A stretch of DNA of 64,000 nucleotides from Treponema saccharophilum DSM 2985 (GTDB lineage: Bacteria > Spirochaetota > Spirochaetia > Treponematales > Treponemataceae), in assembly GCF_000255555.1 (NCBI RefSeq), contig NZ_AGRW01000052.1, forward strand, positions 1 through 64,000, read 5' to 3'. The notes under the pieces were generated by a model that did not search any database, was not told the DNA's origin, and was given only the letters and a program-made list of their open reading frames with translations. Every line of letters begins with the position of its first letter. Within the stretch, counting starts at the first letter, position 1. Both the position numbers and the translations under genes were made by a program. Below, piece by piece: positions 16,786 through 26,014 of this stretch.

Positions 16786-19149
16786 ATGGCAGCAGCTTGG
16801 GACGGTTTCAAGGGTCGCCTTTGGAAAGAGGAAGTCAACGTTCGCGACTTTATCCAGAACAACTACACACCGTATGACGGCGACGAGAAATTCCTCGTCG
16901 GACCGACAGACGCGACAAACAAGCTTTTCGACAAACTTCAGGAGTTGCAGAAGGCTGAGCACAACAAGAAGTCAGTCGGAAAGGACGGAAAGGAAAGAAT
17001 CGGCGTCCTCGATATGGACACGTCAATCGTCACTGGTTTGACGGCTCACAAGCCCGGATATATCGACGAGAATTTGAAGGACCTCGAGAAGGTTGTCGGT
17101 CTCCAGACTGACAAGCCGCTCAAGAGGGCGTTCATGCCGTTCGGCGGAATCAAGATGGCGGAGCAGAGCTGCGAGCAGTACGGCTACACTCCCGATCCCG
17201 AACTCCACAAGATTTTCACTGTTTACCACAAGACGCACTCGGATGCAGTTTTTGATGTCTACACTCCCGAAATCCGCAAGGTCCGCTCGTCTCACATCCT
17301 CACCGGATTGCCCGATACATACGGACGCGGACGCATCGTCGGCGACTATCGCCGCGTTGCCCTCTACGGAATCGATGCCCTGATTAAATTCAAGGAAGCC
17401 GACAAGGCTGCCATCGGTGACGGAACGATGACCGAGGAAGTCATCCGCCTCAAGGAGGAAGTCTCCGAGCAGATTAAGGCTCTCAAGGGCATGAAGGAGA
17501 TGGCTGCGCTTTACGGATTCGATATCTCTAAGCCGGCTACGAACGCGAAAGAGGCTGTCCAGTGGCTCTACTTCGGCTACCTCGCTGCCATCAAGACGCA
17601 GAACGGTGCCGCAATGTCAATCGGACGCGTCTCAACGTTCCTCGACGTTTATATCGAGCGCGACCTCAAGGCGGGTGTCATCACCGAGTCTGAGGCTCAG
17701 GAGCTCATCGACCATCTCGTCATGAAGGCGCGCATGGTTCGCTTTGCCCGCATCGAGGCTTACAACAACCTCTTCTCCGGCGACCCGATTTGGGCGACGC
17801 TCGAGGTCGGCGGTCTCGGACAGGACGGACGCTCTATGGTCACGAAGAACGACTACCGCTTCCTCCACACGCTCGAGAACATGGGTCCCTCTCCGGAGCC
17901 GAACATGACCGTCCTCTACTCAAAGAGACTCCCCGAGAACTTCCGCCGCTACTGCGCGCACATCTCAATCGAGACTTCTTCAATCCAGTACGAGAACGAC
18001 GACGTCATGCGCCCTGTCTGGGGTGACGACTACTCAATCTGCTGCTGCGTTTCTGCGACACAGACTGGAAAAGAGATGCAGTTCTTCGGTGCTCGCGCGA
18101 ACCTCGCCAAGGCTTTGCTCTACGCAATCAACGGCGGACGCGACGAGGCTGACGGTCTCACACCGGGCGTTCAGGTCGGACCGGAGTACGCTCCGATAAC
18201 GGCTGACGTCCTCGATGCGTCAAACTACAAGGAAGTCGAGCGCAAGTATGTCGCGATGCTCGAATGGCTCGCCGACATCTACGTGAACTCGCTCAACGCG
18301 ATCCACTACATGCACGACAAATACTACTACGAGGCTGCCGAGCTCGCCCTTGAGGATACGGATTTGAAGCGCACGTTCGCGACGGGAATCGCTGGATTCT
18401 CTCACGTCGTCGATTCTCTCTCCGCAATCAAGTACGCGAAGGTCAAGGTTATCCGCGGCGATGTCGAGGTCAAGAACAAGAAGACCGGCGAAGTCGTCGA
18501 GGTCGTGAAGAACCTTGCGAAGGGCTTCGAGGTTGAGGGCGACTTCCCGCGCTATGGACAGGACGACGACCGCGCAGACGACATCGCTGTGTGGCTCCTC
18601 AAGACGTTCATGGGCATGATTAAGAAGCACCCGACATACCGCAACGCCGAACCGACGACTTCAATCCTCACGATTACGTCGAACGTCGTCTACGGAAAGG
18701 CTACCGGCGCTCTCCCCGACGGACGCAAGGCTCACGAGCCGTTCTCTCCGGGAGCGAACCCGAGCTACGGCGCAGAGACAAAGGGTCTCGTGAAGTCTCT
18801 CAACTCCGTTGCGAAGCTTCCGTACCACTACGCTCTCGACGGTATCTCGAACACGCAGACAATCAACCCGAGCGCTCTCGGACACGACAAGACCGAGCAG
18901 GTTGACAACCTCGTGAACGTTCTCGACGGATATTTCGATATCGGGCCGGATTCAGGACACACTGGTGCTCACCACCTCAACGTGAACGTCTTCGGCGTCG
19001 AGAAGCTCAAGGACTGCCAGGCTCATCCCGAGAAGCCCGAGTACGCGAACTTCACTGTCCGCGTATCAGGATACGCTGTCCGCTTCATCAACCTCACGAA
19101 GGAGCAGCAGGACGACGTTATCGCGCGCACATGCCACGCGGCTCTGTAG
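16786..19149 (+). CDS. pflB: Pyruvate formate-lyase (formate C-acetyltransferase)
   Basis: Converts pyruvate and CoA to acetyl-CoA and formate during anaerobic growth, by a glycyl-radical mechanism. The start at 16786 follows AAGGAG by 9 nt and gives a 787-aa protein of normal length; the upstream open frame is not translated in my reading. The catalytic cysteines lie in [12 protein letters not shown] (residues 419-421) and the radical-bearing glycine is in RVSGYAVRF (about G762). Other family segments are MPFGGI and [13 protein letters not shown]. Its activase gene lies downstream, separated by an outer-membrane barrel gene. High expression is likely from its strong promoter, strong ribosome site and its codon use. 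Confidence 0.98.
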   Translation: MAAAWDGFKGRLWKEEVNVRDFIQNNYTPYDGDEKFLVGPTDATNKLFDKLQELQKAEHNKKSVGKDGKERIGVLDMDTSIVTGLTAHKPGYIDENLKDLEKVVGLQTDKPLKRAFMPFGGIKMAEQSCEQYGYTPDPELHKIFTVYHKTHSDAVFDVYTPEIRKVRSSHILTGLPDTYGRGRIVGDYRRVALYGIDALIKFKEADKAAIGDGTMTEEVIRLKEEVSEQIKALKGMKEMAALYGFDISKPATNAKEAVQWLYFGYLAAIKTQNGAAMSIGRVSTFLDVYIERDLKAGVITESEAQELIDHLVMKARMVRFARIEAYNNLFSGDPIWATLEVGGLGQDGRSMVTKNDYRFLHTLENMGPSPEPNMTVLYSKRLPENFRRYCAHISIETSSIQYENDDVMRPVWGDDYSICCCVSATQTGKEMQFFGARANLAKALLYAINGGRDEADGLTPGVQVGPEYAPITADVLDASNYKEVERKYVAMLEWLADIYVNSLNAIHYMHDKYYYEAAELALEDTDLKRTFATGIAGFSHVVDSLSAIKYAKVKVIRGDVEVKNKKTGEVVEVVKNLAKGFEVEGDFPRYGQDDDRADDIAVWLLKTFMGMIKKHPTYRNAEPTTSILTITSNVVYGKATGALPDGRKAHEPFSPGANPSYGAETKGLVKSLNSVAKLPYHYALDGISNTQTINPSALGHDKTEQVDNLVNVLDGYFDIGPDSGHTGAHHLNVNVFGVEKLKDCQAHPEKPEYANFTVRVSGYAVRFINLTKEQQDDVIARTCHAAL

Positions 19150-19205
19150 TCCGACAATCTGACTTTCGTCAGCGGGCGCGTCCGGGAATCCGATTTTCCG
19201 GTGTG

Positions 19206-19250
19206 CCCGTCAGAACGCCGTGAGCGGTTTCCGCTTGCGGCGTTTTTGTT
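19206..19250 (+). terminator. Rho-independent terminator of pflB
   Basis: AACGCCG near 19211 pairs with CGGCGTT near 19238 around a second small GC stem (AGCGG/CCGCT), followed by TTTTT. Confidence 0.7.
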
Positions 19251-19363
19251 TGCATATAAAAATGCTTATATAACAAAAATTTATGACACTTTTGAAGAAT
19301 TTGTCGAACTGATTCGCTAAGATGTCCATCATATTTCAATATTCGTTTAACAGGAGTTCAGAA

Positions 19364-20575
19364 ATGAAAAAGATTTTGTGCGCGGCAGCGGCCCTCGCAA
19401 TTTCAGCCTCTTCATTCGCGGAGGCTGCGTTCCATTTTGCAGATTCTGAGAAGAAGAGCGGTGAATTTTTCTCCAACGAGCTTTCATCTGATATCTTCCA
19501 TTATTTTGATCCGGAATACGGCGACTCGCATACGAATTTCGCGGGCTTGTCGAATGAGGTGATTGCGGAGTATGTCGGAAAGAAGCTCAGCCTCGGAATC
19601 GACGCGACGTTCACGTTCAAGAAGTCGAACCCGTGGGACGATGATTCCGTCTACAATATCGATTGGAGCGACATCGACTATTACGTCGAGTACAACGCCG
19701 CGAATTCCGTCAGCGTCGGCTTCCACGACGTGATGTGGACTGCAGGTTCATGGCTTCCCGTCGCTGATGTCCACGCGCTTGGCGGCGACTACGGAACGGA
19801 CGGCATCGCGGCTGTAATCAGACCGACAGGCGAGTTTACGTTCGTTGCCGGAATTGATTTCGACGACGTGCATGGCGGCGCGGATTGGTTCGGCGACGGC
19901 GACAGAAATCAGGACTACGCGGTTGCAATCGGCGCGGATTACTCAAGCAAGCAGTTTTCTGTCGGCGGCTCAATCCACCATCTCATAACTGACAAGGAGA
20001 ACCTCCTTCTCGGCGCCTACGCTTCCATAAACGCCGACAGCCTCATCGTGAACGTCGGCTTCACGCACTCTGAGCAGGGCGACGTCGGGCTCGGAAACCT
20101 CGACTACCTCGGCTCCGACTACTACTACGAGAATTATGACGGCAACCTGCTCGCTTCAGCAAATGTGGATAGTAAAAATTGGCATGTCGCCGGCATCTAC
20201 GGCGAGAACGTCCTTACGGCTGGTCTTATGTTCGGCGCGAGCAAATTCAACTTCGGCGCGGATTTTGCGTACTCGTTCGACGATGACGACCACTATTACT
20301 ACGACTTTTACGGCGCCGTCGACTTCAACATTCCGGTTGACAAGCGTCTCGGCTTCGACGTGAAGGGATTTGTACTCGTCGATTTCGGCGACGACATTAT
20401 GGGAACGGAGGGACTCCGGAACCTCGACCCGACAATCGGCGTTTACCCGAAGATTACGTTCGCGATGAACAAGAACCATGCGTTCGCGGCTGGTCTCATC
20501 GCGCAGTTCGGAACGGACTCGGACTACGGGTACACGGCGTTCGCGCTCCCCGTCTCATGGAAGTACACGTACTAG
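19364..20575 (+). CDS. Outer-membrane beta-barrel protein (porin-like)
   Basis: Exported 403-residue protein. MKKILCAAAALAISASSFAEA is a signal peptide. The mature sequence consists of alternating amphipathic strands rich in Tyr, Phe, Gly and Asp, and ends in WKYTY, a terminal aromatic strand typical of barrel insertion. No family recognised with certainty; a treponemal porin or major surface protein is plausible. The start at 19364 has AGGAG 7 nt upstream. It lies between pflB and pflA but is separated from each by a terminator, so it is its own unit. Confidence 0.85.
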   Translation: MKKILCAAAALAISASSFAEAAFHFADSEKKSGEFFSNELSSDIFHYFDPEYGDSHTNFAGLSNEVIAEYVGKKLSLGIDATFTFKKSNPWDDDSVYNIDWSDIDYYVEYNAANSVSVGFHDVMWTAGSWLPVADVHALGGDYGTDGIAAVIRPTGEFTFVAGIDFDDVHGGADWFGDGDRNQDYAVAIGADYSSKQFSVGGSIHHLITDKENLLLGAYASINADSLIVNVGFTHSEQGDVGLGNLDYLGSDYYYENYDGNLLASANVDSKNWHVAGIYGENVLTAGLMFGASKFNFGADFAYSFDDDDHYYYDFYGAVDFNIPVDKRLGFDVKGFVLVDFGDDIMGTEGLRNLDPTIGVYPKITFAMNKNHAFAAGLIAQFGTDSDYGYTAFALPVSWKYTY

Positions 20576-20591
20576 GCTGATTCGTTTTTCT

Positions 20592-20638
20592 CGGAGGGCT
20601 GTCCCAAACGTATGGGGCAGCCCTGTTTTTTTTTAGAC
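20592..20638 (+). terminator. Rho-independent terminator
   Basis: AGGGCTGTCCC near 20595 pairs with GGGGCAGCCCT near 20615-20626 (one G-U pair), followed by a run of eight or more T. It ends the barrel gene. Confidence 0.88.
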
Positions 20639-20752
20639 AAAATTGAGCTCGGCCGAAAACGAATGGGGAAGTGGAACATGGCTTTGTCGACGCAAGCTCC
20701 CCGCCGTGGAGGAAATCCCTCATATCTGCTACAATCTCCGGCGAGGTACGAT

Positions 20753-21499
20753 ATGAAAGGATACATTCATCAGCTCGAATCGTTCGGGTGCGCGGATGGG
20801 CCTGGCAGCAGGTTCATCGTTTTCACGTCAGGATGCAGGCTCCGCTGCAAATATTGCCACAACCCCGACACATGGGACATGGGAAGGGGACGGCAGATGG
20901 AGACGGACGAAATCCTCAAGGAAGCCGTTGCCTGCCGTTCGTACTGGGGAAAGAAAGGCGGAATAACCGTTTCCGGGGGCGAGCCTCTTCTTCAGATAGA
21001 TTTTCTTGTCGAGCTTTTCGAGAAGGCAAAGGCGCAGGGAATCAACACGTGCATCGACACTGCCGGCGAGCCGTTCACGCGCGAGGGCGAGTGGTTCGAG
21101 AAATTCCGACGTCTCATGGACGTCACCGACATTCTCCTTGTGGACATCAAGCACATCGACGAGGATGAGCACGTGAAGCTGACGGGGCGCACTGGAAAGA
21201 ACATCGTCGAAATGTTCCGCTACCTCGACGAAATCAAAAAGCCGATTTGGATTCGCCATGTCCTCGTTCCGGGAATCACCGACAACGACGCGTTCCTCGA
21301 GAAGACGCGCGATTTTATCAGGACGCTCTCCAATGTGCAGCGCGTCGAGATTCTTCCGTACCACGGGCTTGCCGCGACGAAGTACAAGGAGCTCGGAATC
21401 GATTACGTGCTGAAGGACACGGAGTCCCCGACGGAGGAGCGCGTGGAGAACGCCCGCAGAATTCTTGAATGCGAAAAATACGACGGATGGAAGAAATAG
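20753..21499 (+). CDS. pflA: Pyruvate formate-lyase activating enzyme
   Basis: Radical SAM enzyme that generates the glycyl radical on PflB. The [4Fe-4S] motif is CRLRCKYC (C28, C32, C35), followed by the family-specific HNPDTW and VSGGEPLLQ (the SAM-binding GGE). Length (248 aa) is that of PflA. The start at 20753 is the one that places the N-terminal strand GYIHQLESFGCADGPG correctly; upstream open sequence lacks homology. GAGG lies 8 nt before it and a TACAAT box sits at 20730-20735. thyX starts directly after its stop, so they are one operon. Confidence 0.96.
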   Translation: MKGYIHQLESFGCADGPGSRFIVFTSGCRLRCKYCHNPDTWDMGRGRQMETDEILKEAVACRSYWGKKGGITVSGGEPLLQIDFLVELFEKAKAQGINTCIDTAGEPFTREGEWFEKFRRLMDVTDILLVDIKHIDEDEHVKLTGRTGKNIVEMFRYLDEIKKPIWIRHVLVPGITDNDAFLEKTRDFIRTLSNVQRVEILPYHGLAATKYKELGIDYVLKDTESPTEERVENARRILECEKYDGWKK

Positions 21500-22192
21500 A
21501 TGATTGAGATTTTCGACACGACTGATAAATTTCCCCTGCAGAAGATTGGAAAATTTGCCGGCGTCTGCTGGAACAGCCCCGTTGACGACGCGGCGAAGAA
21601 CATCGCGCGCGCGAAGGACTGCATAAAAAGCGGGCACGGCCGCGTCCTTGAATTCGTCGACATCGAGCTCTGCATATCAGGCTATTCGGCGCGCGCAATA
21701 CGCGAATACTACACTCACATCGGCGGCGGTCCGACGCGCCTTCAGGAATCGACGAGGTACGTCAACTGCGAGGAATTCGATTATTTCGTTCCGCCGTCCG
21801 TGAAGGATTCGTCGAAATGCAGGAGCATCTGCGACGGAAGTGCGGAGTCGATTTATCGCGAATGCATGGATATGATTCGGCAGAAATACGCGGAGCTGCT
21901 CGATGCCGGCGTGTCCAAGGAGGATGCCGCGAACGTTCTTCCCCTCGGTATGATGACGAAAATCGTCGACAAGAGGAACCTCCGCAACATGATAAACCTG
22001 ATGAACCAGCGCCTGTGCTCGCGGGCGTATTCTGAAATCCGCGCGCTCGCAGCTGAAATCCGCGCGTCGCTTTCCTCATACTCGGAGGAATGGGCGTGGA
22101 TTTGCGGGAACCTTTTCGTCCCGAAATGCGATGTCACGGGTTTCTGCATCGAGCGGAAATCGTGCGGGCGACGCCCACGGCTTGACGATTAA
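21500..22192 (+). CDS. thyX: Flavin-dependent thymidylate synthase, divergent ThyX type
   Basis: Makes dTMP from dUMP with methylene-THF and FAD. The C-terminal part carries the ThyX pattern NLRNMINLMNQRLCSRAYSEIR, and the nucleotide-site segment reads THIGGGPTRLQESTRYV in place of the canonical RHRxxSxNExSxRY, so the RHR triad is changed while the final S-x-RY is kept. This looks like a divergent ThyX branch. The ATG follows the pflA stop with no gap, indicating translational coupling. A terminator follows. No thyA is seen in the window. Confidence 0.85.
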   Translation: MIEIFDTTDKFPLQKIGKFAGVCWNSPVDDAAKNIARAKDCIKSGHGRVLEFVDIELCISGYSARAIREYYTHIGGGPTRLQESTRYVNCEEFDYFVPPSVKDSSKCRSICDGSAESIYRECMDMIRQKYAELLDAGVSKEDAANVLPLGMMTKIVDKRNLRNMINLMNQRLCSRAYSEIRALAAEIRASLSSYSEEWAWICGNLFVPKCDVTGFCIERKSCGRRPRLDD

Positions 22193-22234
22193 AAAAAAGC
22201 GGGAACCGGAAAAAATGGTTCCCGCTTTTTTTGA
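22190..22234. terminator. Bidirectional terminator between thyX and lytic transglycosylase genes
   Basis: AGCGGGAACC pairs perfectly with GGTTCCCGCT across a 9-nt loop, flanked by an A run and a T run. Confidence 0.92.
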
Positions 22235-22302
22235 TGGACGGAATTTGCCGTTCCTAACCCGATTCGGAATCCTGTTTTTGTTTTGAATGCTGAACGGCCG
22301 CT

Positions 22303-23160
22303 TTATTTTGCCGACGCGAGCGTGTTTTCCGTGTCGAAATTCGCGATTATCTCGGTGGAGAATCGCTGCTCGAGGTTTTTCCGGTACTTCGAAATCTGCG
22401 AGACGTAGTTCAGCGTGTGCTGCGGCGTGCTGTCGTTCTTCACGCGCGTCGTCCCGGCGTTGTACATCGCGAGCGCCGTAATCTCGTTCCCCGCCGTCTC
22501 GAGACAGAATTTCAGGTGCGCCATGCCGAATTTCGCGCTCGTCCACGGGTCGAAGAACTGCTCCTCCGTAAGGTTTGGGAACGTCGCGTTGTTGAGCTGG
22601 AACAGCCCCCTGTCTATCGTGGAATTCGTGTTTTTGTTGACCGCGTTCGGCTTGAACTTGCTTTCCACGTAGGCGAGGGCGAACGCAAGCGACGTCGGGA
22701 TGTCGTTCTTGTCGGCGTTCTCGAGGATTGCGAGCGCGACGTCCTTGTTGTTCGTGACCCGCGTGTAGAACCATTCCACAAGCGGTTTTGTTCCAGCCTG
22801 CCTGTAGAGCCTCAGCCCGTCGTCGTTTTCGGCTGTTCCTTCCTTTCCCGTCTCCTTCTGCGTCTTTTCGCGCGACGCGTTTCCGAACGCCGCATCAAGC
22901 CCCAGAGATACAATCTCGTCGATGTCCTTGATGTCGAGCATTTCCGCAATCTCGACTCCTGAGCGTGCGTTCTGCATAAGAGAATAGGTGCTGAATTGTG
23001 AATCTGAACTAAAAGTGCTGCTTGATGTACGATTTTGTTCTGTGAATCCTTCGCTGTTTTTAGTTCCCGGCAAAAAGCGGATGAAAATAAAGCAAATTCC
23101 CAAGAAAATTCCGCTGAAAATGGCAGTCCCCGCAAGGGACCGCATCCTATAAGAATCCAT
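22303..23160 (-). CDS. Membrane-anchored lytic transglycosylase (SLT domain)
   Basis: Cleaves peptidoglycan glycan strands. One N-terminal membrane segment (residues 8-28) leads to a periplasmic part with a Ser/Thr-rich linker and an SLT domain in the last 160 residues: catalytic Glu in ALAYVESKF, DRGLFQLN, and AMYNAGTTRV near the end. The start is placed at 23160 (MDSYRMRS), which gives the normal short cytoplasmic tail; the frame extends to a TTG at 23196 that lacks a ribosome site. No Shine-Dalgarno sequence is obvious at either. Confidence 0.88.
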   Translation of the reverse strand: MDSYRMRSLAGTAIFSGIFLGICFIFIRFLPGTKNSEGFTEQNRTSSSTFSSDSQFSTYSLMQNARSGVEIAEMLDIKDIDEIVSLGLDAAFGNASREKTQKETGKEGTAENDDGLRLYRQAGTKPLVEWFYTRVTNNKDVALAILENADKNDIPTSLAFALAYVESKFKPNAVNKNTNSTIDRGLFQLNNATFPNLTEEQFFDPWTSAKFGMAHLKFCLETAGNEITALAMYNAGTTRVKNDSTPQHTLNYVSQISKYRKNLEQRFSTEIIANFDTENTLASAK

Positions 23161-23286
23161 AGGGACAATGATTCCATAATTAGGAATATTGTTCAATGGA
23201 GGATATGATTTTCATGCGGTTTCATGGCGTATTTCGCAATCAGTGCGGTTCGGTGCGCATTCGTAAAAACGGTTGCGCATCGAGCC

Positions 23287-23697
23287 CTATTCCGAATCTG
23301 CCTGCACCCATCCGCTTTTGGTGCGGAAGCAGTAGTGCTTGTGCTTCGGCGAAAGCTCCCCGATGAAATTCGCCTCGTCGATTCCCGCTGGCACCGCGAA
23401 CCCGACGACGGACACGCAGTCCTTTATCCTCCGCGCGGTGTGCTTCATAGCCGCGACGAGCGCATCGCCCGCGCAGCCCTCTTTGTCGACGACGGGAACG
23501 ATTACGGCGAATTCTCCCTTTTCCTCTTTTTCTTTCAGCTCATTCCTGAGAGAGGCGAGAAATTCCTCGTTGTATTCCTCCGGCGCGCCTTCAACATCGC
23601 TCCATTTTACCTCGCGCTCCTGCGGCGAAAATTCCTCGCCTGTCTGAATCCTGCACAATTTCTTCCCGTCCGCGCTGAAAAGCCGCTCAAGCTTCAT
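23287..23697 (-). CDS. Unrecognised 136-aa cytoplasmic protein
   Basis: Small soluble protein without signal peptide or membrane segment. The start at 23697 has GGAGAG 5 nt upstream. Visible features are an acidic helical middle (NELKEKEEKGE), a hydrophobic strand FAVIVPVV and a C-terminal strand pair (HKHYCFRTKSGWVQ). Family not recognised. It lies downstream of the PTS IIA gene but after a terminator. Confidence 0.75.
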   Translation of the reverse strand: MKLERLFSADGKKLCRIQTGEEFSPQEREVKWSDVEGAPEEYNEEFLASLRNELKEKEEKGEFAVIVPVVDKEGCAGDALVAAMKHTARRIKDCVSVVGFAVPAGIDEANFIGELSPKHKHYCFRTKSGWVQADSE

Positions 23698-23734
23698 GTG
23701 TCTCTCCGTCTCAATTAAAATGTATTTAAAAAAA

Positions 23735-23775
23735 GAAAAACCTCCGGGCGTTGCGCCTGCAGAGGTTTTTTCCAA
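23735..23775 (-). terminator. Terminator of PTS IIA gene
   Basis: AAAACCTC and GAGGTTTT arms enclose a small GC stem (CGGGCG/CGCCTG); T runs lie outside both arms. Confidence 0.75.
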
Positions 23776-23788
23776 CAGAACGAAAAAA

Positions 23789-24235
23789 CTATTCTGTCAG
23801 GATTTTTATGACTTCCGCTTTGTCCTGAGTGCTCAGAATCTGCGCGCGTTTTTCTGCGCTCTTGAAAAGCAGCGAGACTTCCGCCAAAAACTGGAGGTGC
23901 GGTCCCGTCTTGTTTATTGGCGAGAGCGTCATGATGAAAATGCGGCACGGCTCCTGATCCAATGAATCAAAATCAACCGGATTGTCAGAAATGCCAATAC
24001 ATGCAACCAAATCAGCAACTGTGTCTGTCTTTCCGTGAGGAATTGCGATGCCGTGCTTCATTCCGGTTGACATCTTCCTCTCGCGGTCCAGCACACATTC
24101 GCGAGCGGTAGCCTTGTCGGCTACTTTTCCTGCCTTGATAAGTATGTCGAGCATCTCATCGATAATCTCTTCTTTCGTCTTACCTTTGAGATGAAGTTCA
24201 ACTGTATCAGGCGTTAACACTGTCTTTAAGTCCAT
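23789..24235 (-). CDS. PTS EIIA type-2 (fructose/nitrogen-type) phosphocarrier
   Basis: Single-domain IIA protein of 148 aa in the mannitol/fructose/PtsN family. The phosphorylated His is in IAIPHGKTD (H67). Family segments are MSTGMKHG and FLAEVSLLFKS. No membrane IIB/IIC partner is adjacent, so it more probably acts as a regulator of the PtsN kind than in sugar uptake; this is inference. The start at 24235 sits 7 nt after a near-perfect promoter and has no Shine-Dalgarno sequence, which strongly suggests a leaderless mRNA. The longer open frame upstream would include the promoter and is rejected. Confidence 0.92.
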   Translation of the reverse strand: MDLKTVLTPDTVELHLKGKTKEEIIDEMLDILIKAGKVADKATARECVLDRERKMSTGMKHGIAIPHGKTDTVADLVACIGISDNPVDFDSLDQEPCRIFIMTLSPINKTGPHLQFLAEVSLLFKSAEKRAQILSTQDKAEVIKILTE

Positions 24236-24242
24236 AGCAGAG

Positions 24243-24271
24243 AGTATAAAAGCCACCCTTATAGAAGTCAA
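24243..24271 (-). promoter_or_regulatory. Near-consensus sigma-70 promoter for leaderless PTS IIA gene
   Basis: On the minus strand: TTGACT (24271-24266), 17-bp spacer, TATACT (24248-24243). The ATG at 24235 follows after 7 nt. Confidence 0.85.
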
Positions 24272-24463
24272 GAAAAAAAACGAAAAACTACCCTCTCGGG
24301 ATGACGCGAATGTGGAAAAATTTGATTTTTTGTGCGTCTTTTTTGTATGATTCATAACTTGACGGCATATTTTTGCGCGATATTGTAGATTTTTTTGCGA
24401 ATTCTTGGAGTTTGTCGAACTTTTTCGTTCTGCCTCTCTCTGTTCTGTCGCACGATTTCAATT

Positions 24464-24469
24464 TATAAT
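24464..24469 (+). promoter_or_regulatory. -10 box 6 nt before ATG at 24476
   Basis: Perfect TATAAT ending 6 nt before the start codon. The -35 region is weak. No Shine-Dalgarno sequence. Confidence 0.65.
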
Positions 24470-24475
24470 CACGCC

Positions 24476-24883
24476 ATGACTACAATCGAAAAATTCTATT
24501 CAGACATTCAGAAAGCAATCAAGTTTGACCGCGCGAACAACGGCGGCCATTACGACGGAAAAAGGGCGTGCGCGTCGATTTGCAGGCTTTTCGAGACGTA
24601 CAACAGGGACGTTCCGGAAGTCGCCCGGCAGATTTCGGATTATTGGCTCAACACGTACGTTCTTCCGTCGGCGGATGCGGCGAACGAGCCGAGCGAGGCG
24701 AACGTGGCAAAAATCCGCGCGTTCCATTCGTTCATGAACAACGACATTTCCGACTCGCTCGACGCGCTTTCTCAGGACGATTGGGAGAACCTTCGCGACT
24801 TCGTGAACGATTCTGCCGAGACGATTGAGCTCGACGCGCTGCAGAGCATGATGAGCGTTATCCTCGACCGCGGCGCGCTGTGA
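24476..24883 (+). CDS. Unrecognised 135-aa protein upstream of radical SAM gene
   Basis: Small soluble helical protein (FYSDIQKAIKFDRANNGGHYDGKRACASICRLFETY), acidic, no signal peptide or membrane segment. Family not recognised. The start at 24476 is set by the TATAAT box 6 nt before it. Its stop overlaps the GTG of the radical SAM gene (GTGA at 24880-24883), so the two are translationally coupled and probably work together. Confidence 0.78.
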   Translation: MTTIEKFYSDIQKAIKFDRANNGGHYDGKRACASICRLFETYNRDVPEVARQISDYWLNTYVLPSADAANEPSEANVAKIRAFHSFMNNDISDSLDALSQDDWENLRDFVNDSAETIELDALQSMMSVILDRGAL

Positions 24884-25899
24884 AGATGAATTCGTCGGAT
24901 TTGTATAGTGAATGCCGCGCCTGCCCCCGGAATTGCGGCGTGAACAGGTTCGCGTCGGCAGGCTTTTGCGGGGAGGGGAGCAAAATCCGCGTTGCCGTCG
25001 CATGCCTTCACTTCGGGGAGGAGCCGCTGCTGACGGTTCACGGCGGAAGCGGCACGATTTTCCTTACGGGATGCAACCTGCGGTGCGCGTTCTGCCAGAA
25101 TTATCAGATTTCGCAGCAGGGAATGGGGCGCGACGTTTCCGTTGGCGAATTCGCGGAGATTTGCATTCGCCTTCAGGAAATCGGTGCGGAGAACATCAAC
25201 ATCGTCACGGGAAGCCATCACGCTCCCGCCGTCGCCGAGGGGCTTTTTGAGGCGCGGAAAAGGGGGCTTACGCTTCCCGTGTGCTGGAATTCGAGCGGCT
25301 ACGATTCAATCGAGTCGCTGAAAATGCTCGATGGGCTCGTTTCGATATACCTTCCCGATTTGAAGACGCTCAGCAGCGACCTTTCCATGAAGCTGTGCGC
25401 ATCCTCCGATTATCCGGACGTCGCGCGCTCCGCAATCGAGTGGCTTGTCGAGCGGAATCCGCTTTCGATAACGGAAGTTTCCCGCGAATGCGACGGAAAA
25501 ACCGTCGTCAAGGAGAAAATCGAGAGCGGCGTCATCGTCAGGCATCTTTTCCTTCCCGGACGCTTCGTGGAGACTGCCGATGTGCTCGAGTGGCTCAAGC
25601 ATAAAATCGACGGGAAGGCGGTCATCTCGCTGATGTCGCAGTATACGCCCGTCCCGTTCAAGGGAAGCGACGAGGAGCTGGAACGGAGGAAGCGCGCGCT
25701 TTCTGTTATAGAGAACAGGCTCGTCAGCTCGACCGAGGATTCCGATTTGCGCGATTTGATTGACGCGTATGATTTCGATTACCTTTTCTATCAGGAGCTT
25801 TGCCCCGATACCGAGTGGCTTCCCGATTTCGGGCGGACGCAGCCGTTCTCCTACAAGCTTGCGCGCCCAGTGTGGCATTGGCGCGACGGCTTCGTCTGA
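24880..25899 (+). CDS. Radical SAM protein, PflX-like (PFL-activase related)
   Basis: Radical SAM enzyme of the uncharacterised group often annotated as a pyruvate formate-lyase activating-like protein. The [4Fe-4S] motif is CNLRCAFC (C65, C69, C72) within FLTGCNLRCAFCQNYQIS. An N-terminal cysteine cluster (C12, C15, C19, C30) is characteristic of this group and may hold another metal site. YLPDLKT and RHLFLPGR are further family segments. The substrate is unknown; true PflA is the separate gene at 20753. Start is GTG 24880 overlapping the previous stop, or ATG 24886. Confidence 0.88.
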   Translation: MKMNSSDLYSECRACPRNCGVNRFASAGFCGEGSKIRVAVACLHFGEEPLLTVHGGSGTIFLTGCNLRCAFCQNYQISQQGMGRDVSVGEFAEICIRLQEIGAENINIVTGSHHAPAVAEGLFEARKRGLTLPVCWNSSGYDSIESLKMLDGLVSIYLPDLKTLSSDLSMKLCASSDYPDVARSAIEWLVERNPLSITEVSRECDGKTVVKEKIESGVIVRHLFLPGRFVETADVLEWLKHKIDGKAVISLMSQYTPVPFKGSDEELERRKRALSVIENRLVSSTEDSDLRDLIDAYDFDYLFYQELCPDTEWLPDFGRTQPFSYKLARPVWHWRDGFV

Positions 25900-25927
25900 T
25901 TGCGCGTTTTCGGAATCGTGACGAGTG

Positions 25928-25980
25928 CATGAAAAAAGACCGCCCGCGGCGTTTTGTTCGGGCGGCCTTTTTTTGCGCGG
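25928..25980. terminator. Bidirectional terminator
   Basis: ACCGCCCG near 25937 pairs with CGGGCGG near 25961 around CGGCGTTTTGTT, with A and T runs outside. Shared by the radical SAM gene and fabF, which converge here. Confidence 0.8.
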
Positions 25981-26014
25981 AGATGAAACTGCCGCGCATC
26001 AGTCGGGAAAAATC

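Noticed and set aside
16387-16962. 191-aa minus-strand open frame over the pflB leader
   Set aside because: Overlaps a strong pflB promoter and the pflB start on the other strand; no ribosome site or codon bias.
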